A stretch of 64,000 nucleotides of DNA from positions 2,356,001 to 2,420,000 of the forward strand of contig NZ_MKEQ01000001.1 of NCBI RefSeq assembly GCF_001875655.1, given 5' to 3'. Each line of letters opens with the position of its first letter. The stretch's first letter is position 1. The stretch comes from Enterobacter hormaechei ATCC 49162. GTDB taxonomy: Bacteria; Pseudomonadota; Gammaproteobacteria; Enterobacterales; Enterobacteriaceae. The notes under the pieces were generated by a model. The model worked only from the letters and a program-made list of their open reading frames with translations. It was not told where the DNA came from and searched no databases. Below, piece by piece: positions 8,646 to 15,883 of this stretch. The position numbers were made by a program, and so were the translations under genes.

Positions 8646-9422
8646 TTATTTACCGCTGAGCGAGTTGTGGATCATGTCGAGCCAGTTCGGCACGGTCAGA
8701 TGGAAGGATTCGATCATCTTCATGTCGAAGCCGCGGAAGAAGCCGCTCAGCACGAACAGCAGGACAATCGCCGCCATCATCACTTTGGTGACGTGGTTCC
8801 AGCCGCTCTCTTCCACGCCTTTGCCGATCAGGATCCCCAGCACCAGGCCCGGTACGGCGTTACCCATAATCAGCTGTGCCGCGCCGCCAAAGATGGTGGC
8901 CCAGAAGCCCGATTTTTTACCCGCGTCGATAGCGGCCAGCCAGAAGATCACCGGCATCACGGTGTTGACCAGCAGGTTCGCGGCAGGCACCAGCACCTTC
9001 ACGGCGGTGACCTGAAGCGCTGCCGGAACGGAGGAGGCGGTCAGGTTAAGGAAGGTCACGACAATCATGCCGATGATGCCGCAGGCAATCGCCATTTTGC
9101 GCGGGTCATGCAGCGTTTCGCCGACGTTACGGTTTTTGATCATCAGTGCAGCAGCACCCCAGTTCGGGATGATGCGGTGGTCAACGTCCTGTGTGAAGGC
9201 ACCTGCGGCCACGGAAGAGGCCCAGGCGTTAAAGAAGAAACCTAACCCAAAGGAGAAGTGGGACGCCGGATCCCCTTCACAGGAGTTCAGTTCCCCCAAC
9301 GTACGAAACGCGCCCATACCCTGAGTGGTAGGCGCATGAAACATGCGTGCAGCCCCGGCGCCGACACCGACGCCAACCAGGCCGCCAATGATGAGCGATT
9401 TTATTAATATAATTAAGAACAT
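8646..9422 (-). CDS. DUF4311 membrane protein, putative transporter subunit (EF_0832/0833 group)
   Basis: 258-residue integral membrane protein with roughly six to seven hydrophobic segments. Its N-terminal helix (MFLIILIKSLIIGGLVGVGV) has a long glycine-rich stretch. A polar loop with GELNSCEGDPASHFSFGLGF, containing Cys, Asp and His, is a plausible substrate or coupling site. It belongs to DUF4311 and is always seen near DUF4310 and DUF4312. Together with DUF4310 it would form the membrane channel of the proposed transporter. This is inference from clustering, as the family has no assigned activity that I know of. Confidence 0.8.
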   Translation of the reverse strand: MFLIILIKSLIIGGLVGVGVGAGAARMFHAPTTQGMGAFRTLGELNSCEGDPASHFSFGLGFFFNAWASSVAAGAFTQDVDHRIIPNWGAAALMIKNRNVGETLHDPRKMAIACGIIGMIVVTFLNLTASSVPAALQVTAVKVLVPAANLLVNTVMPVIFWLAAIDAGKKSGFWATIFGGAAQLIMGNAVPGLVLGILIGKGVEESGWNHVTKVMMAAIVLLFVLSGFFRGFDMKMIESFHLTVPNWLDMIHNSLSGK

Positions 9423-9444
9423 CAGTCTGCCCTTTTATGAATAA

Positions 9445-9744
9445 TCAGCGTTGCGTGACGAAATCCACCTGGTCGAGATTGATGGCGGTCACGTTGACGG
9501 TCACATCCAGCTCCACGCTGTAGGTGCGTCTTTCCCGGCGCAGAAAGAAGAACAGAAACGCTTCTTTTCGCACCGCTTCTTGCGCCTGAACAACCTGCAC
9601 ATCCTGTGGCTCAATACGCAGTAAGATATGCGGTGAGGCTTTCATCACCGCGGCCTGAACGTGGTTGAGCGCGTCGGCAAAGGCGCGCGCTTTGGCGTCG
9701 CCCTTCCCCTTCACTCTCACCGTGGTTGTGAACTGTTCTTTCAT
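9445..9744 (-). CDS. DUF4312 small soluble protein (EF_0831 type)
   Basis: 99-residue protein of the DUF4312 family, with no signal peptide or membrane helix. The start at 9744 (MKEQFTTTVRVKGKG) is chosen over an upstream in-frame start at 9771, because that one would overlap the SFCGS gene and add residues lacking family character. A short alpha/beta pattern with a basic RRERRTY segment is visible. It lies 2 bases after the SFCGS stop, indicating translational coupling. Function unknown; it is probably a cytoplasmic component of the neighbouring transporter. Confidence 0.78.
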   Translation of the reverse strand: MKEQFTTTVRVKGKGDAKARAFADALNHVQAAVMKASPHILLRIEPQDVQVVQAQEAVRKEAFLFFFLRRERRTYSVELDVTVNVTAINLDQVDFVTQR

Positions 9745-9746
9745 GC

Positions 9747-10109
9747 TTATGCGCCGTACTTCTTCTGCCACGCCTGTACCAGACGCTCGCCCAACTCTTC
9801 TTTATCCATAAAGCCGAAGCCCAGCACGTTGCAGCCTTCATTGATGGCGGTCACGCCCTCATCCACGGAGCGCATGCCGTATTTGGCCTTGTAGCCATAT
9901 TTGGTTTGGGCGGTGATGGCGCCCGCGCCGCCGCTGCCGCAGAAGGAGATGCCGAAGGTGGCGTTTTCTGCTTTCATCACGTCACCGAGCTTCATATCCG
10001 CTGCCATACCCGGTACGACAACCGCACGTCCGCCAGCCTTTTCCACACCGGCAGCCACTTTCTGACCTTTGCCCAGGCGATCGCCAATTACGACTGTAAT
10101 CTGTTCCAT
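9747..10109 (-). CDS. SFCGS family glycine-rich protein (EF_0830 type)
   Basis: 120-residue soluble alpha/beta protein named for its SFCGSGGAGAITA motif. The start at 10109 follows an AGGAG ribosome-binding site; the longer frame to 10190 overlaps the PRD gene and is rejected. The motif has a strand (ATFGIS) leading into Cys-X2-Gly and further glycines. This superficially resembles the phosphocysteine loop of PTS EIIB proteins, although the order of elements differs. No function is established. It is the second gene of the operon, starting 10 bases after the PRD gene. Confidence 0.8.
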   Translation of the reverse strand: MEQITVVIGDRLGKGQKVAAGVEKAGGRAVVVPGMAADMKLGDVMKAENATFGISFCGSGGAGAITAQTKYGYKAKYGMRSVDEGVTAINEGCNVLGFGFMDKEELGERLVQAWQKKYGA

Positions 10110-10119
10110 GTATTGCTCC

Positions 10120-10440
10120 TTAAAGGTTGTCTTTCGCGACTTCGAAGTGAACGGAGAGCAGCCAGGCTTCTTCATCAGGAAGGTTGCCAAACTGCGCTAC
10201 CACTTCACGGGCAAGCTGCATTGAATCTGGTGAAATTTCGTCGAACAGCTCTGCTTCAACCTCCGGCAGCGGCTCGCCGGTCACGGACCGGTGCGCCATT
10301 GCGCGCACGTGGGAGGTCAGCATCTGCTCCTGTACCGCGTTGGGGATGATGTTGTGCCGGGCCAGCAGGGCGTAGACCTGCTGAAGCATGGTGTTCGCGA
10401 GCTGTTCTGTTTGCACCGCCTGTTCCCCAACGTCGTTCAT
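10120..10440 (-). CDS. Stand-alone PRD-domain protein (EF_0829 type)
   Basis: 106-residue protein made almost entirely of one PTS regulation domain, with no DNA- or RNA-binding region. Histidines in the segments LTSHVRAMAHRS and LLSVHFEVAK occupy positions where PRDs are phosphorylated by HPr or EII proteins. The ATG at 10440 has GGAG about 6 bases upstream and is preferred over the GTG at 10458. As first gene of the operon it could be a phosphorylation-controlled modulator of the PRD regulator encoded at the far end, or of the transporter. That role is inference. Confidence 0.75.
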   Translation of the reverse strand: MNDVGEQAVQTEQLANTMLQQVYALLARHNIIPNAVQEQMLTSHVRAMAHRSVTGEPLPEVEAELFDEISPDSMQLAREVVAQFGNLPDEEAWLLSVHFEVAKDNL

Positions 10441-10729
10441 TACCGCTCCGTTAATCACTCGTCTTACCCCGTTAATGGCTCTGGAATAAAACTAACGGCG
10501 GGGGGGAAATGTTTGTAGCGAGTTGTTTTCCACTTCAAAGTGGAAAGGCGAGCAGCGGCAGTGATCTGTGCCACATAAATGCGGTGAATCTGGATTAATT
10601 GCGACATTTACGTGATGAATATCACGTATTTCAGCGGTAAAACGCACGCCGGGGAAACGAAAACGTTCAGGCGTGGTGACGCAAAAATGTGATGGCGATA
10701 GGGTTTACTTATTACCGCGTAAAAAAAAA
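10441..10729 (-). promoter_or_regulatory. Control region of the EF_083x-like operon
   Basis: No gene is seen here. Reading toward the PRD gene, two elements stand out. One is an exact 9-2-9 inverted repeat, TTTCCACTT / AAGTGGAAA, at 10527-10546, a candidate operator for the PRD activator. The other, at 10611-10626, is CGTGA-N6-TCACG, which matches the CRP half-site geometry with one mismatch per arm. A C-run lies just before the gene. The order (CRP-like site distal, operator proximal) fits catabolite-controlled activation. Exact -10/-35 boxes were not assigned with confidence. Confidence 0.55.
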
Positions 10730-10748
10730 CGGGGGCCACTGGCCCCCG
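10721..10748 (-). terminator. Intrinsic terminator of cybC
   Basis: CGGGGGCC-act-GGCCCCCG forms an 8-bp GC stem. On the minus strand it is followed by a run of nine T residues. It sits 28 bases beyond the cybC stop. Confidence 0.92.
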
Positions 10749-10775
10749 CTGGTTGTTTGTCAGATGCGCGATCGG

Positions 10776-11162
10776 TTAACGATACTTTTTGTGATACGTG
10801 TTGCGGGTCGTCACAAACTGATCGGCTGCCGCCTGGGCTTCCTTCACTTTGCCTTCGTTCGCCAGCTTCAGCGCGCCGTCAATCTGGCCGACCAGCACGT
10901 CAAAACCGTGGCGGTAGTCTTTCATTTCGGCGCTGTCCGCCGCTTTGCTTTCCAGCTTCGGCGGGGTCGCTTTTTGCGCGTCCAGCGCGGCTTCACGCAT
11001 CTTTGTGAGTGCGTCTTTCATCTCCGCCGCATTGTCGGTTTTCTGCACCACCTTCAGGTTTTGACTGAGGATGTCCATGTTGTCTTCGAGATCGGCAGCA
11101 AACGCAGATGAACCAAGAACCAGCGTTGAAGCCGCGACGATCGCTAACAGGTGTTTACGCAT
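10776..11162 (-). CDS. cybC: Soluble cytochrome b562
   Basis: 128-residue periplasmic electron carrier that folds as a four-helix bundle with one non-covalent haem b. A signal peptide ends at [10 protein letters not shown], giving a mature protein starting ADLEDN like E. coli b562. The haem ligands are visible as the methionine at mature position 7 (ADLEDNM) and the histidine in [10 protein letters not shown] near the C-terminus. The gene is intact here, which is worth noting because some E. coli K-12 derivatives carry a damaged copy. A strong terminator follows. Confidence 0.95.
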   Translation of the reverse strand: MRKHLLAIVAASTLVLGSSAFAADLEDNMDILSQNLKVVQKTDNAAEMKDALTKMREAALDAQKATPPKLESKAADSAEMKDYRHGFDVLVGQIDGALKLANEGKVKEAQAAADQFVTTRNTYHKKYR

Positions 11163-11204
11163 TGCTCACTTCCTTTTTTATTATTAATCACGCTTTTACG
11201 GGTA

Positions 11205-12557
11205 TTATTGCCCGGCGATTTTCATCTCCGGCAGTAATACAGAACCACACTGAATATTGCTGCGTGTTTCAATATCGTTACCGACCGTAACAATATTGCG
11301 CCACATGTCCTTGAGGTTGCCGGCGATGGTGATTTCGCTCACCGGATACTGAATTTCGCCGTTTTCGACCCAGAAGCCCGCCGCACCGCGAGAGTAATCG
11401 CCGGTGATACCGCTCACGCCCTGCCCCATCAGCTCGGTGACCACCAGACCGGTGCCCATCTCTTTCAGCATCTGCTCAAAGTTGAGACCCTGTCCGGCAA
11501 TGCGCCAGTTGTGGATCCCGCCCGCGTGCCCGGTGCTTTTTAGCCCCAGCTTGCGCGCAGAGTAGTTGGTCAGCAGCCACTGGGTCAGCACGCCGTCTTT
11601 CACGATATCACGGCGTTCCGTGCGCACGCCTTCGCTGTCGAACGGCGTCGAGGCCAGCCCTTTCAGTAGGTGCGGATGTTCTTCGATGGTCAGCCATTCT
11701 GGCAGGATCTGTTTGCCCAGCGAGTCGAGCAGGAAGGTCGATTTACGGTACACCGAACCGCCCGCAATCGCCCCCACCAGATGACCAAACAGGCCCGTCG
11801 CCACTTCATTGGCAAAAATGACCGGGGCTTTCATCGTGGAGAGTTTACGCGGCGAAAGGCGTGACAGCGTGCGTTCGGCGCACTCCTTACCCACCCACTC
11901 CGGAGACTGCAAATCCCCCAGCGCGCGGCCAATGGTATACGCATAATCACGCTCCATGTCGCCGTTCTCTTCGGCAATGACGCAGCTGGAAAGCGAGTGA
12001 CGGGTTGAGCTGTACCCCTGCAACATGCCGTGGGAATTACCGAACACTTTGATGCCGTAGTGGCTGTTAAAGCTGCCGCCTTCGGTATTGGTGATGCGTT
12101 TGTCAGCCTGTAAAGAGGCCTGCTCGGCACGCGCGGCCAGCTCAATGGCTTCATCCGGCGTCACTTCCGCCGGATGGAACAGATCGAGATCCGGCGCGTC
12201 AAACGCCAGCAGCTCTTTATCGGCCACGCCAGCGTAAGGATCCGGGGAGGTGTAACGGGCGATATCCAGCGCCGCCTGCACCGTACGGGCGATGGCATCC
12301 GGGCTGAGATCGGTGGACGACGCGCTGCCTTTGCGATTCTGGTGATACACCGTGATCCCCAGCGCGCCATCGCTGTTAAATTCTACATTCTCCACTTCGC
12401 CATAGCGGGTACTCACGCTAATGCCGGTGGTTTTGCTGACCGCCACTTCGGCGCCATCTGATTTACCTGAAGCGAGCGTCAGCGCGGTGGAGACGGCTTC
12501 TTCCAGGATCTTACGCTGCGCTTCAACTTGTGAGGTTACTTTCATCGCAAATGCCAT
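11205..12557 (-). CDS. pmbA: Metalloprotease TldE subunit (PmbA)
   Basis: 450-residue PmbA/TldE protein, the same length as in E. coli. With TldD it forms a heterodimeric protease that matures microcin B17 and clears unfolded peptides and the CcdA antitoxin. The HEXXH zinc motif resides in TldD and none is visible here. Start chosen at 12557 ([14 protein letters not shown]), matching the E. coli N-terminus; an in-frame ATG at 12626 would add 23 unsupported residues. It is divergently arranged with darP, sharing a short promoter region. Confidence 0.96.
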   Translation of the reverse strand: MAFAMKVTSQVEAQRKILEEAVSTALTLASGKSDGAEVAVSKTTGISVSTRYGEVENVEFNSDGALGITVYHQNRKGSASSTDLSPDAIARTVQAALDIARYTSPDPYAGVADKELLAFDAPDLDLFHPAEVTPDEAIELAARAEQASLQADKRITNTEGGSFNSHYGIKVFGNSHGMLQGYSSTRHSLSSCVIAEENGDMERDYAYTIGRALGDLQSPEWVGKECAERTLSRLSPRKLSTMKAPVIFANEVATGLFGHLVGAIAGGSVYRKSTFLLDSLGKQILPEWLTIEEHPHLLKGLASTPFDSEGVRTERRDIVKDGVLTQWLLTNYSARKLGLKSTGHAGGIHNWRIAGQGLNFEQMLKEMGTGLVVTELMGQGVSGITGDYSRGAAGFWVENGEIQYPVSEITIAGNLKDMWRNIVTVGNDIETRSNIQCGSVLLPEMKIAGQ

Positions 12558-12652
12558 ACTGTAAGAGAGAGTTAAGTGAAGTCTAACAGAGAACCGTTTT
12601 TCAGTGCGCGCCTTAACTGGTAACATTAGCCTCTTTTTTTAAGGAGCCTGAC

Positions 12653-13204
12653 ATGACTAAGCAGCCCGAAGACTGGCTCGACGACGTTCCCGGTGATGAC
12701 ATCGAAGACGAAGATGATGAGATCATCTGGGTCAGTAAAAGTGAAATTAAACGTGACGCCGAAGAGTTAAAACAGCTTGGCGCAGAAATGGTAGAACTGG
12801 GTAAAAACGCGCTGGATAAGATCCCGCTCGACCAGGATCTGCGTGATGCCATTGAACTGGCACAGAAAATCAAGAAAGAAGGGCGTCGCCGCCAGCTTCA
12901 GCTTATCGGGAAACTGCTGCGTCAGCGCGACGTTGAGCCGATCCGTCAGGCACTGGATAAGCTGAAAAACCGCCACAACCAGCAGGTTGCGTTGTTCCAT
13001 AAGCTGGAGCAGATCCGCGATCGTTTGATCGAGCAAGGTGATGACGCGGTACCTGAAGTGCTGAACCTGTGGCCGAATGCCGACCGCCAGCAGCTGCGAT
13101 CGCTTATCCGTAACGCGAAGAAAGAGAAAGAAGGGAATAAGCCGCCGAAATCTGCGCGTCTGATTTTCCAGTATCTGCGCGAGCTGTCTGAGAACGAAGA
13201 GTAA
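12653..13204 (+). CDS. darP: Dual-action ribosomal maturation protein DarP (YjgA)
   Basis: 183-residue highly charged helical protein associated with late 50S ribosomal assembly intermediates. The N-terminus is very acidic ([20 protein letters not shown]), followed by Lys/Arg-rich helical segments that contact 23S rRNA in the known family. The ATG at 12653 is preceded by AAGGAG. Divergent from pmbA as in E. coli. Confidence 0.95.
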   Translation: MTKQPEDWLDDVPGDDIEDEDDEIIWVSKSEIKRDAEELKQLGAEMVELGKNALDKIPLDQDLRDAIELAQKIKKEGRRRQLQLIGKLLRQRDVEPIRQALDKLKNRHNQQVALFHKLEQIRDRLIEQGDDAVPEVLNLWPNADRQQLRSLIRNAKKEKEGNKPPKSARLIFQYLRELSENEE

Positions 13205-13210
13205 TATCTT

Positions 13211-13246
13211 CCCCTCACCCCGCTCTCTCCCCAAAGGGGAGAGGGA
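13211..13246. repeat. Palindromic intergenic repeat after darP
   Basis: cccctcaccccgctctctcc followed by ccaaaggggagagggag is a member of the same CCCTCACCC repeat family as 4912-4961, here shortened. Confidence 0.8.
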
Positions 13247-13259
13247 GAAAAGAATGAAG

Positions 13260-13294
13260 GCCCGGTAAGCGCTAGCGCCACCGGGCTTTTTTTT
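13260..13294 (+). terminator. REP-derived intrinsic terminator of darP
   Basis: GCCCGGT...ACCGGGC (13260-13286), with an inner GGCGCTAGCGCC-like core, is a single REP-like palindrome followed on the plus strand by eight T residues. It lies between the convergent darP and mpl genes and runs up to the mpl stop codon. Confidence 0.85.
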
Positions 13295-14666
13295 ACTCTG
13301 CGGTCGCGGCTTTCTTCGCCAGACCGTCCAGCAGCTTCTGATGGATCCCACCAAACCCGCCGTTGCTCATTACCAGAATGTGATCGCCAGGCTGTGCGGC
13401 TTTCACCACCATATCCGCTAAGACATCTACGTCCGCACTCCAGTGCGCTGGCTGAATGCAGGCATCGGCCACTTCCGCCACCTGCCACGGAATGTGCTGC
13501 GGTTGCAGGAGGAAGACTTCGTCGGCACGGCCTAAAGACGGCGCAAGATCGTCCTTGCAGATGCCCATTTTCATGGTGTTCGAACGCGGTTCCAGCACGG
13601 CCAGAATACGCGCGGTGCCGCCAACTTTGCCACGCAATGCGGCGAGCGTCGCCAGAATGGCGGTTGGGTGATGCGCGAAATCATCGTACACCGTCACGCC
13701 ATTCGCTTCACCGCGCAGCTCCAGACGGCGACGGGCGTTGATAAACGTGCCCAGCGCATTGGCCGCATCCGCAGGCAGTACGCCCACGTGACGCGCCGCG
13801 GCGATCGCCATCAGGCCGTTGTGCATGTTGTGCTCGCCCACCAGGCCCCACTTCACCTCGCCCACTTTCTCACCGTCGAGCAGCACTTCCCATTCGGACG
13901 CATCCGCGTTGAGTTTCTTCGCCTGCCAGTGACCCTGTTCGCCCACCAGTTCCTGCTCGCTCCAGCACCCCATCGCCAGGGTCTGTTTCAGGTTGATGTC
14001 GTTCTCCGGCAGGATAATGCGCCCCTGACCCGGAACAATACGCACCAGATGGTGGAACTGTTTCTGAATCGCTTTCAGGTCGTCAAAGATATCCGCGTGA
14101 TCGAACTCAAGGTTGTTGAGGATCAGCGTGCGTGGGCAGTAATGCACGAACTTGGAGCGCTTGTCGAAGAATGCGCAGTCGTATTCATCCGCTTCAATCA
14201 CAAAGAACGGGCTGTCGCCCAGACGCGCGGAGACGTCGAAATTCCCCGGCACGCCGCCGATCACGAAGCCCGGCTTGTAGCCGCAGGCTTCAAGGATCCA
14301 GGTCGCCATACCGGCGGTGGTGGTTTTGCCGTGCGTCCCGGCAACGGCGACAACCCAGCGGTCACGCAGGACAAAATCATGCAGCCACTGCGGGCCAGAC
14401 ATGTACGGGATATTGCGTTCCAGCACCGCTTCAACGCATGGATTCCCACGGGTCATGGCGTTACCAATGATCACCAGATCCGGCTGCGGCTCCAGCTGAC
14501 TGGCGTCATATCCCTGAATCAGAGAAATTCCCTGCTTCTCCAGCAGCGTGCTCATCGGCGGATACACATTGGCGTCCGAACCTGTCACTTCATGGCCCAG
14601 CGAGCGCGCCAGCATTGCCAGTCCGCCCATGAAAGTGCCACAAATCCCCAATATATGAATGCGCAT
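13293..14666 (-). CDS. mpl: UDP-N-acetylmuramate:L-alanyl-gamma-D-glutamyl-meso-diaminopimelate ligase
   Basis: 457-residue Mur-ligase-family enzyme that re-attaches the recycled tripeptide L-Ala-D-Glu-mDAP to UDP-MurNAc in the cytoplasm. The N-terminal Rossmann start (MRIHILGICGTFMGG) and the ATP P-loop in AVAGTHGKTTTAG are visible. The EADEYDCAFFDKR central motif and the YDDFAHHPTA motif that follow in the C-terminal domain are typical of Mur ligases. Its length matches E. coli Mpl. It is divergent from fbp, with about 180 bases between starts. Confidence 0.97.
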   Translation of the reverse strand: MRIHILGICGTFMGGLAMLARSLGHEVTGSDANVYPPMSTLLEKQGISLIQGYDASQLEPQPDLVIIGNAMTRGNPCVEAVLERNIPYMSGPQWLHDFVLRDRWVVAVAGTHGKTTTAGMATWILEACGYKPGFVIGGVPGNFDVSARLGDSPFFVIEADEYDCAFFDKRSKFVHYCPRTLILNNLEFDHADIFDDLKAIQKQFHHLVRIVPGQGRIILPENDINLKQTLAMGCWSEQELVGEQGHWQAKKLNADASEWEVLLDGEKVGEVKWGLVGEHNMHNGLMAIAAARHVGVLPADAANALGTFINARRRLELRGEANGVTVYDDFAHHPTAILATLAALRGKVGGTARILAVLEPRSNTMKMGICKDDLAPSLGRADEVFLLQPQHIPWQVAEVADACIQPAHWSADVDVLADMVVKAAQPGDHILVMSNGGFGGIHQKLLDGLAKKAATAE

Positions 14667-14845
14667 ACGTCACTATCCTTCTTCAATGTGGCGCACATTT
14701 TACTCACATGTCAGCGGCTGTGAAACGCATTTCAGGTAAATCCGTATTTTGCTGGCGCGATTCACCTCTGCGCTAATATTTGAATGTTTGTTAAGATTGT
14801 TGGACATCAACCGCTTTACTCAACATAAGATGCAGGGAAAGTGTT

Positions 14846-15844
14846 ATGAAAACGTTAGGTGAATTTATTGTCGAAAAGCAGCACGAGTTCTCTCATGCTA
14901 CGGGTGAGCTCACTGCTTTGCTGTCGGCAATAAAGCTGGGCGCTAAGATCATCCACCGCGATATCAACAAGGCCGGTCTGGTCGATATCCTGGGTGCCAG
15001 CGGTGCCGAGAACGTTCAGGGTGAGGTTCAGCAGAAACTCGACCTGTTCGCCAATGAAAAACTGAAAGCAGCACTGCGCGCGCGCGACATCGTTGCGGGT
15101 ATCGCCTCTGAAGAAGAAGATGAGATCGTCGTATTCGAAGGGTGTGAACACGCGAAATACGTTGTTCTGATGGATCCGCTGGACGGCTCCTCCAACATCG
15201 ACGTTAACGTTTCTGTCGGTACCATTTTCTCCATCTACCGCCGCGTCACGCCGGTTGGCACACCGGTGACGGAAGAGGACTTCCTGCAACCGGGCAGTAA
15301 ACAGGTTGCCGCCGGTTATGTGGTGTATGGCTCGTCCACCATGCTGGTGTACACCACCGGCTGCGGCGTACACGCCTTTACCTACGATCCGTCCCTGGGC
15401 GTATTCTGCCTGTGTCAGGAGCGTATGCGCTTCCCGGAGAAGGGCAACACCTACTCCATCAACGAAGGCAACTACATCAAATTCCCGAACGGCGTGAAGA
15501 AGTACATCAAATTCTGCCAGGAAGAGGATAAAGCCACGCAGCGCCCGTACACCTCGCGCTATATCGGCTCGCTGGTGGCGGATTTCCACCGTAACCTGCT
15601 GAAAGGCGGTATTTACCTCTACCCAAGCACCGCCAGCCACCCGGACGGGAAGCTGCGTTTGCTGTATGAGTGCAACCCAATGGCGTTCCTGGCCGAACAG
15701 GCTGGCGGCAAGGCGAGCGACGGTAAAGAGCGTATTCTGGATATCGTGCCGGAAAGCCTGCACCAGCGCCGTTCGTTCTTCGTTGGCAACCGCCATATGG
15801 TGGATGACGTTGAGCGCATGATCCGCGAATTCCCGGACGCGTAA
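14846..15844 (+). CDS. fbp: Fructose-1,6-bisphosphatase class I
   Basis: 332-residue gluconeogenic phosphatase converting fructose 1,6-bisphosphate to fructose 6-phosphate; Mg-dependent and inhibited by AMP. The metal-binding signature [12 protein letters not shown] is clear, and GGIYLYPS plus [13 protein letters not shown] form the substrate site. Length equals the E. coli protein. The gene has an AGGGAAAG ribosome-binding site before ATG 14846 and ends in a strong bidirectional terminator. Confidence 0.98.
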   Translation: MKTLGEFIVEKQHEFSHATGELTALLSAIKLGAKIIHRDINKAGLVDILGASGAENVQGEVQQKLDLFANEKLKAALRARDIVAGIASEEEDEIVVFEGCEHAKYVVLMDPLDGSSNIDVNVSVGTIFSIYRRVTPVGTPVTEEDFLQPGSKQVAAGYVVYGSSTMLVYTTGCGVHAFTYDPSLGVFCLCQERMRFPEKGNTYSINEGNYIKFPNGVKKYIKFCQEEDKATQRPYTSRYIGSLVADFHRNLLKGGIYLYPSTASHPDGKLRLLYECNPMAFLAEQAGGKASDGKERILDIVPESLHQRRSFFVGNRHMVDDVERMIREFPDA

Positions 15845-15853
15845 CGGACAAAC

Positions 15854-15882
15854 AGGGGAGCCATCAGGCTCCCCTTTTTTTG
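15854..15882. terminator. Terminator between fbp and chemoreceptor gene
   Basis: AGGGGAGCC-atca-GGCTCCCCT is a perfect 9-bp stem followed by a T-run on the plus strand. It lies between convergent genes and directly precedes the end of the chemoreceptor gene. Confidence 0.93.
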
Positions 15883-15883
15883 G

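Noticed and set aside
10441..10458. GTG start for the PRD protein six codons earlier
   Set aside because: No ribosome-binding site precedes it, whereas GGAG lies at the right distance from the ATG at 10440.
10610..10627. FNR site at the same position as the CRP-like palindrome
   Set aside because: The half-sites read GTGAT/ATCAC, not TTGAT/ATCAA, so the CRP reading fits better. The nearby nrdDG genes made FNR tempting but they are on the other strand and distant.
13668..14723. 351-codon plus-strand open frame
   Set aside because: Antisense to mpl, which has clear Mur-ligase motifs; long antisense frames are common at this GC content.
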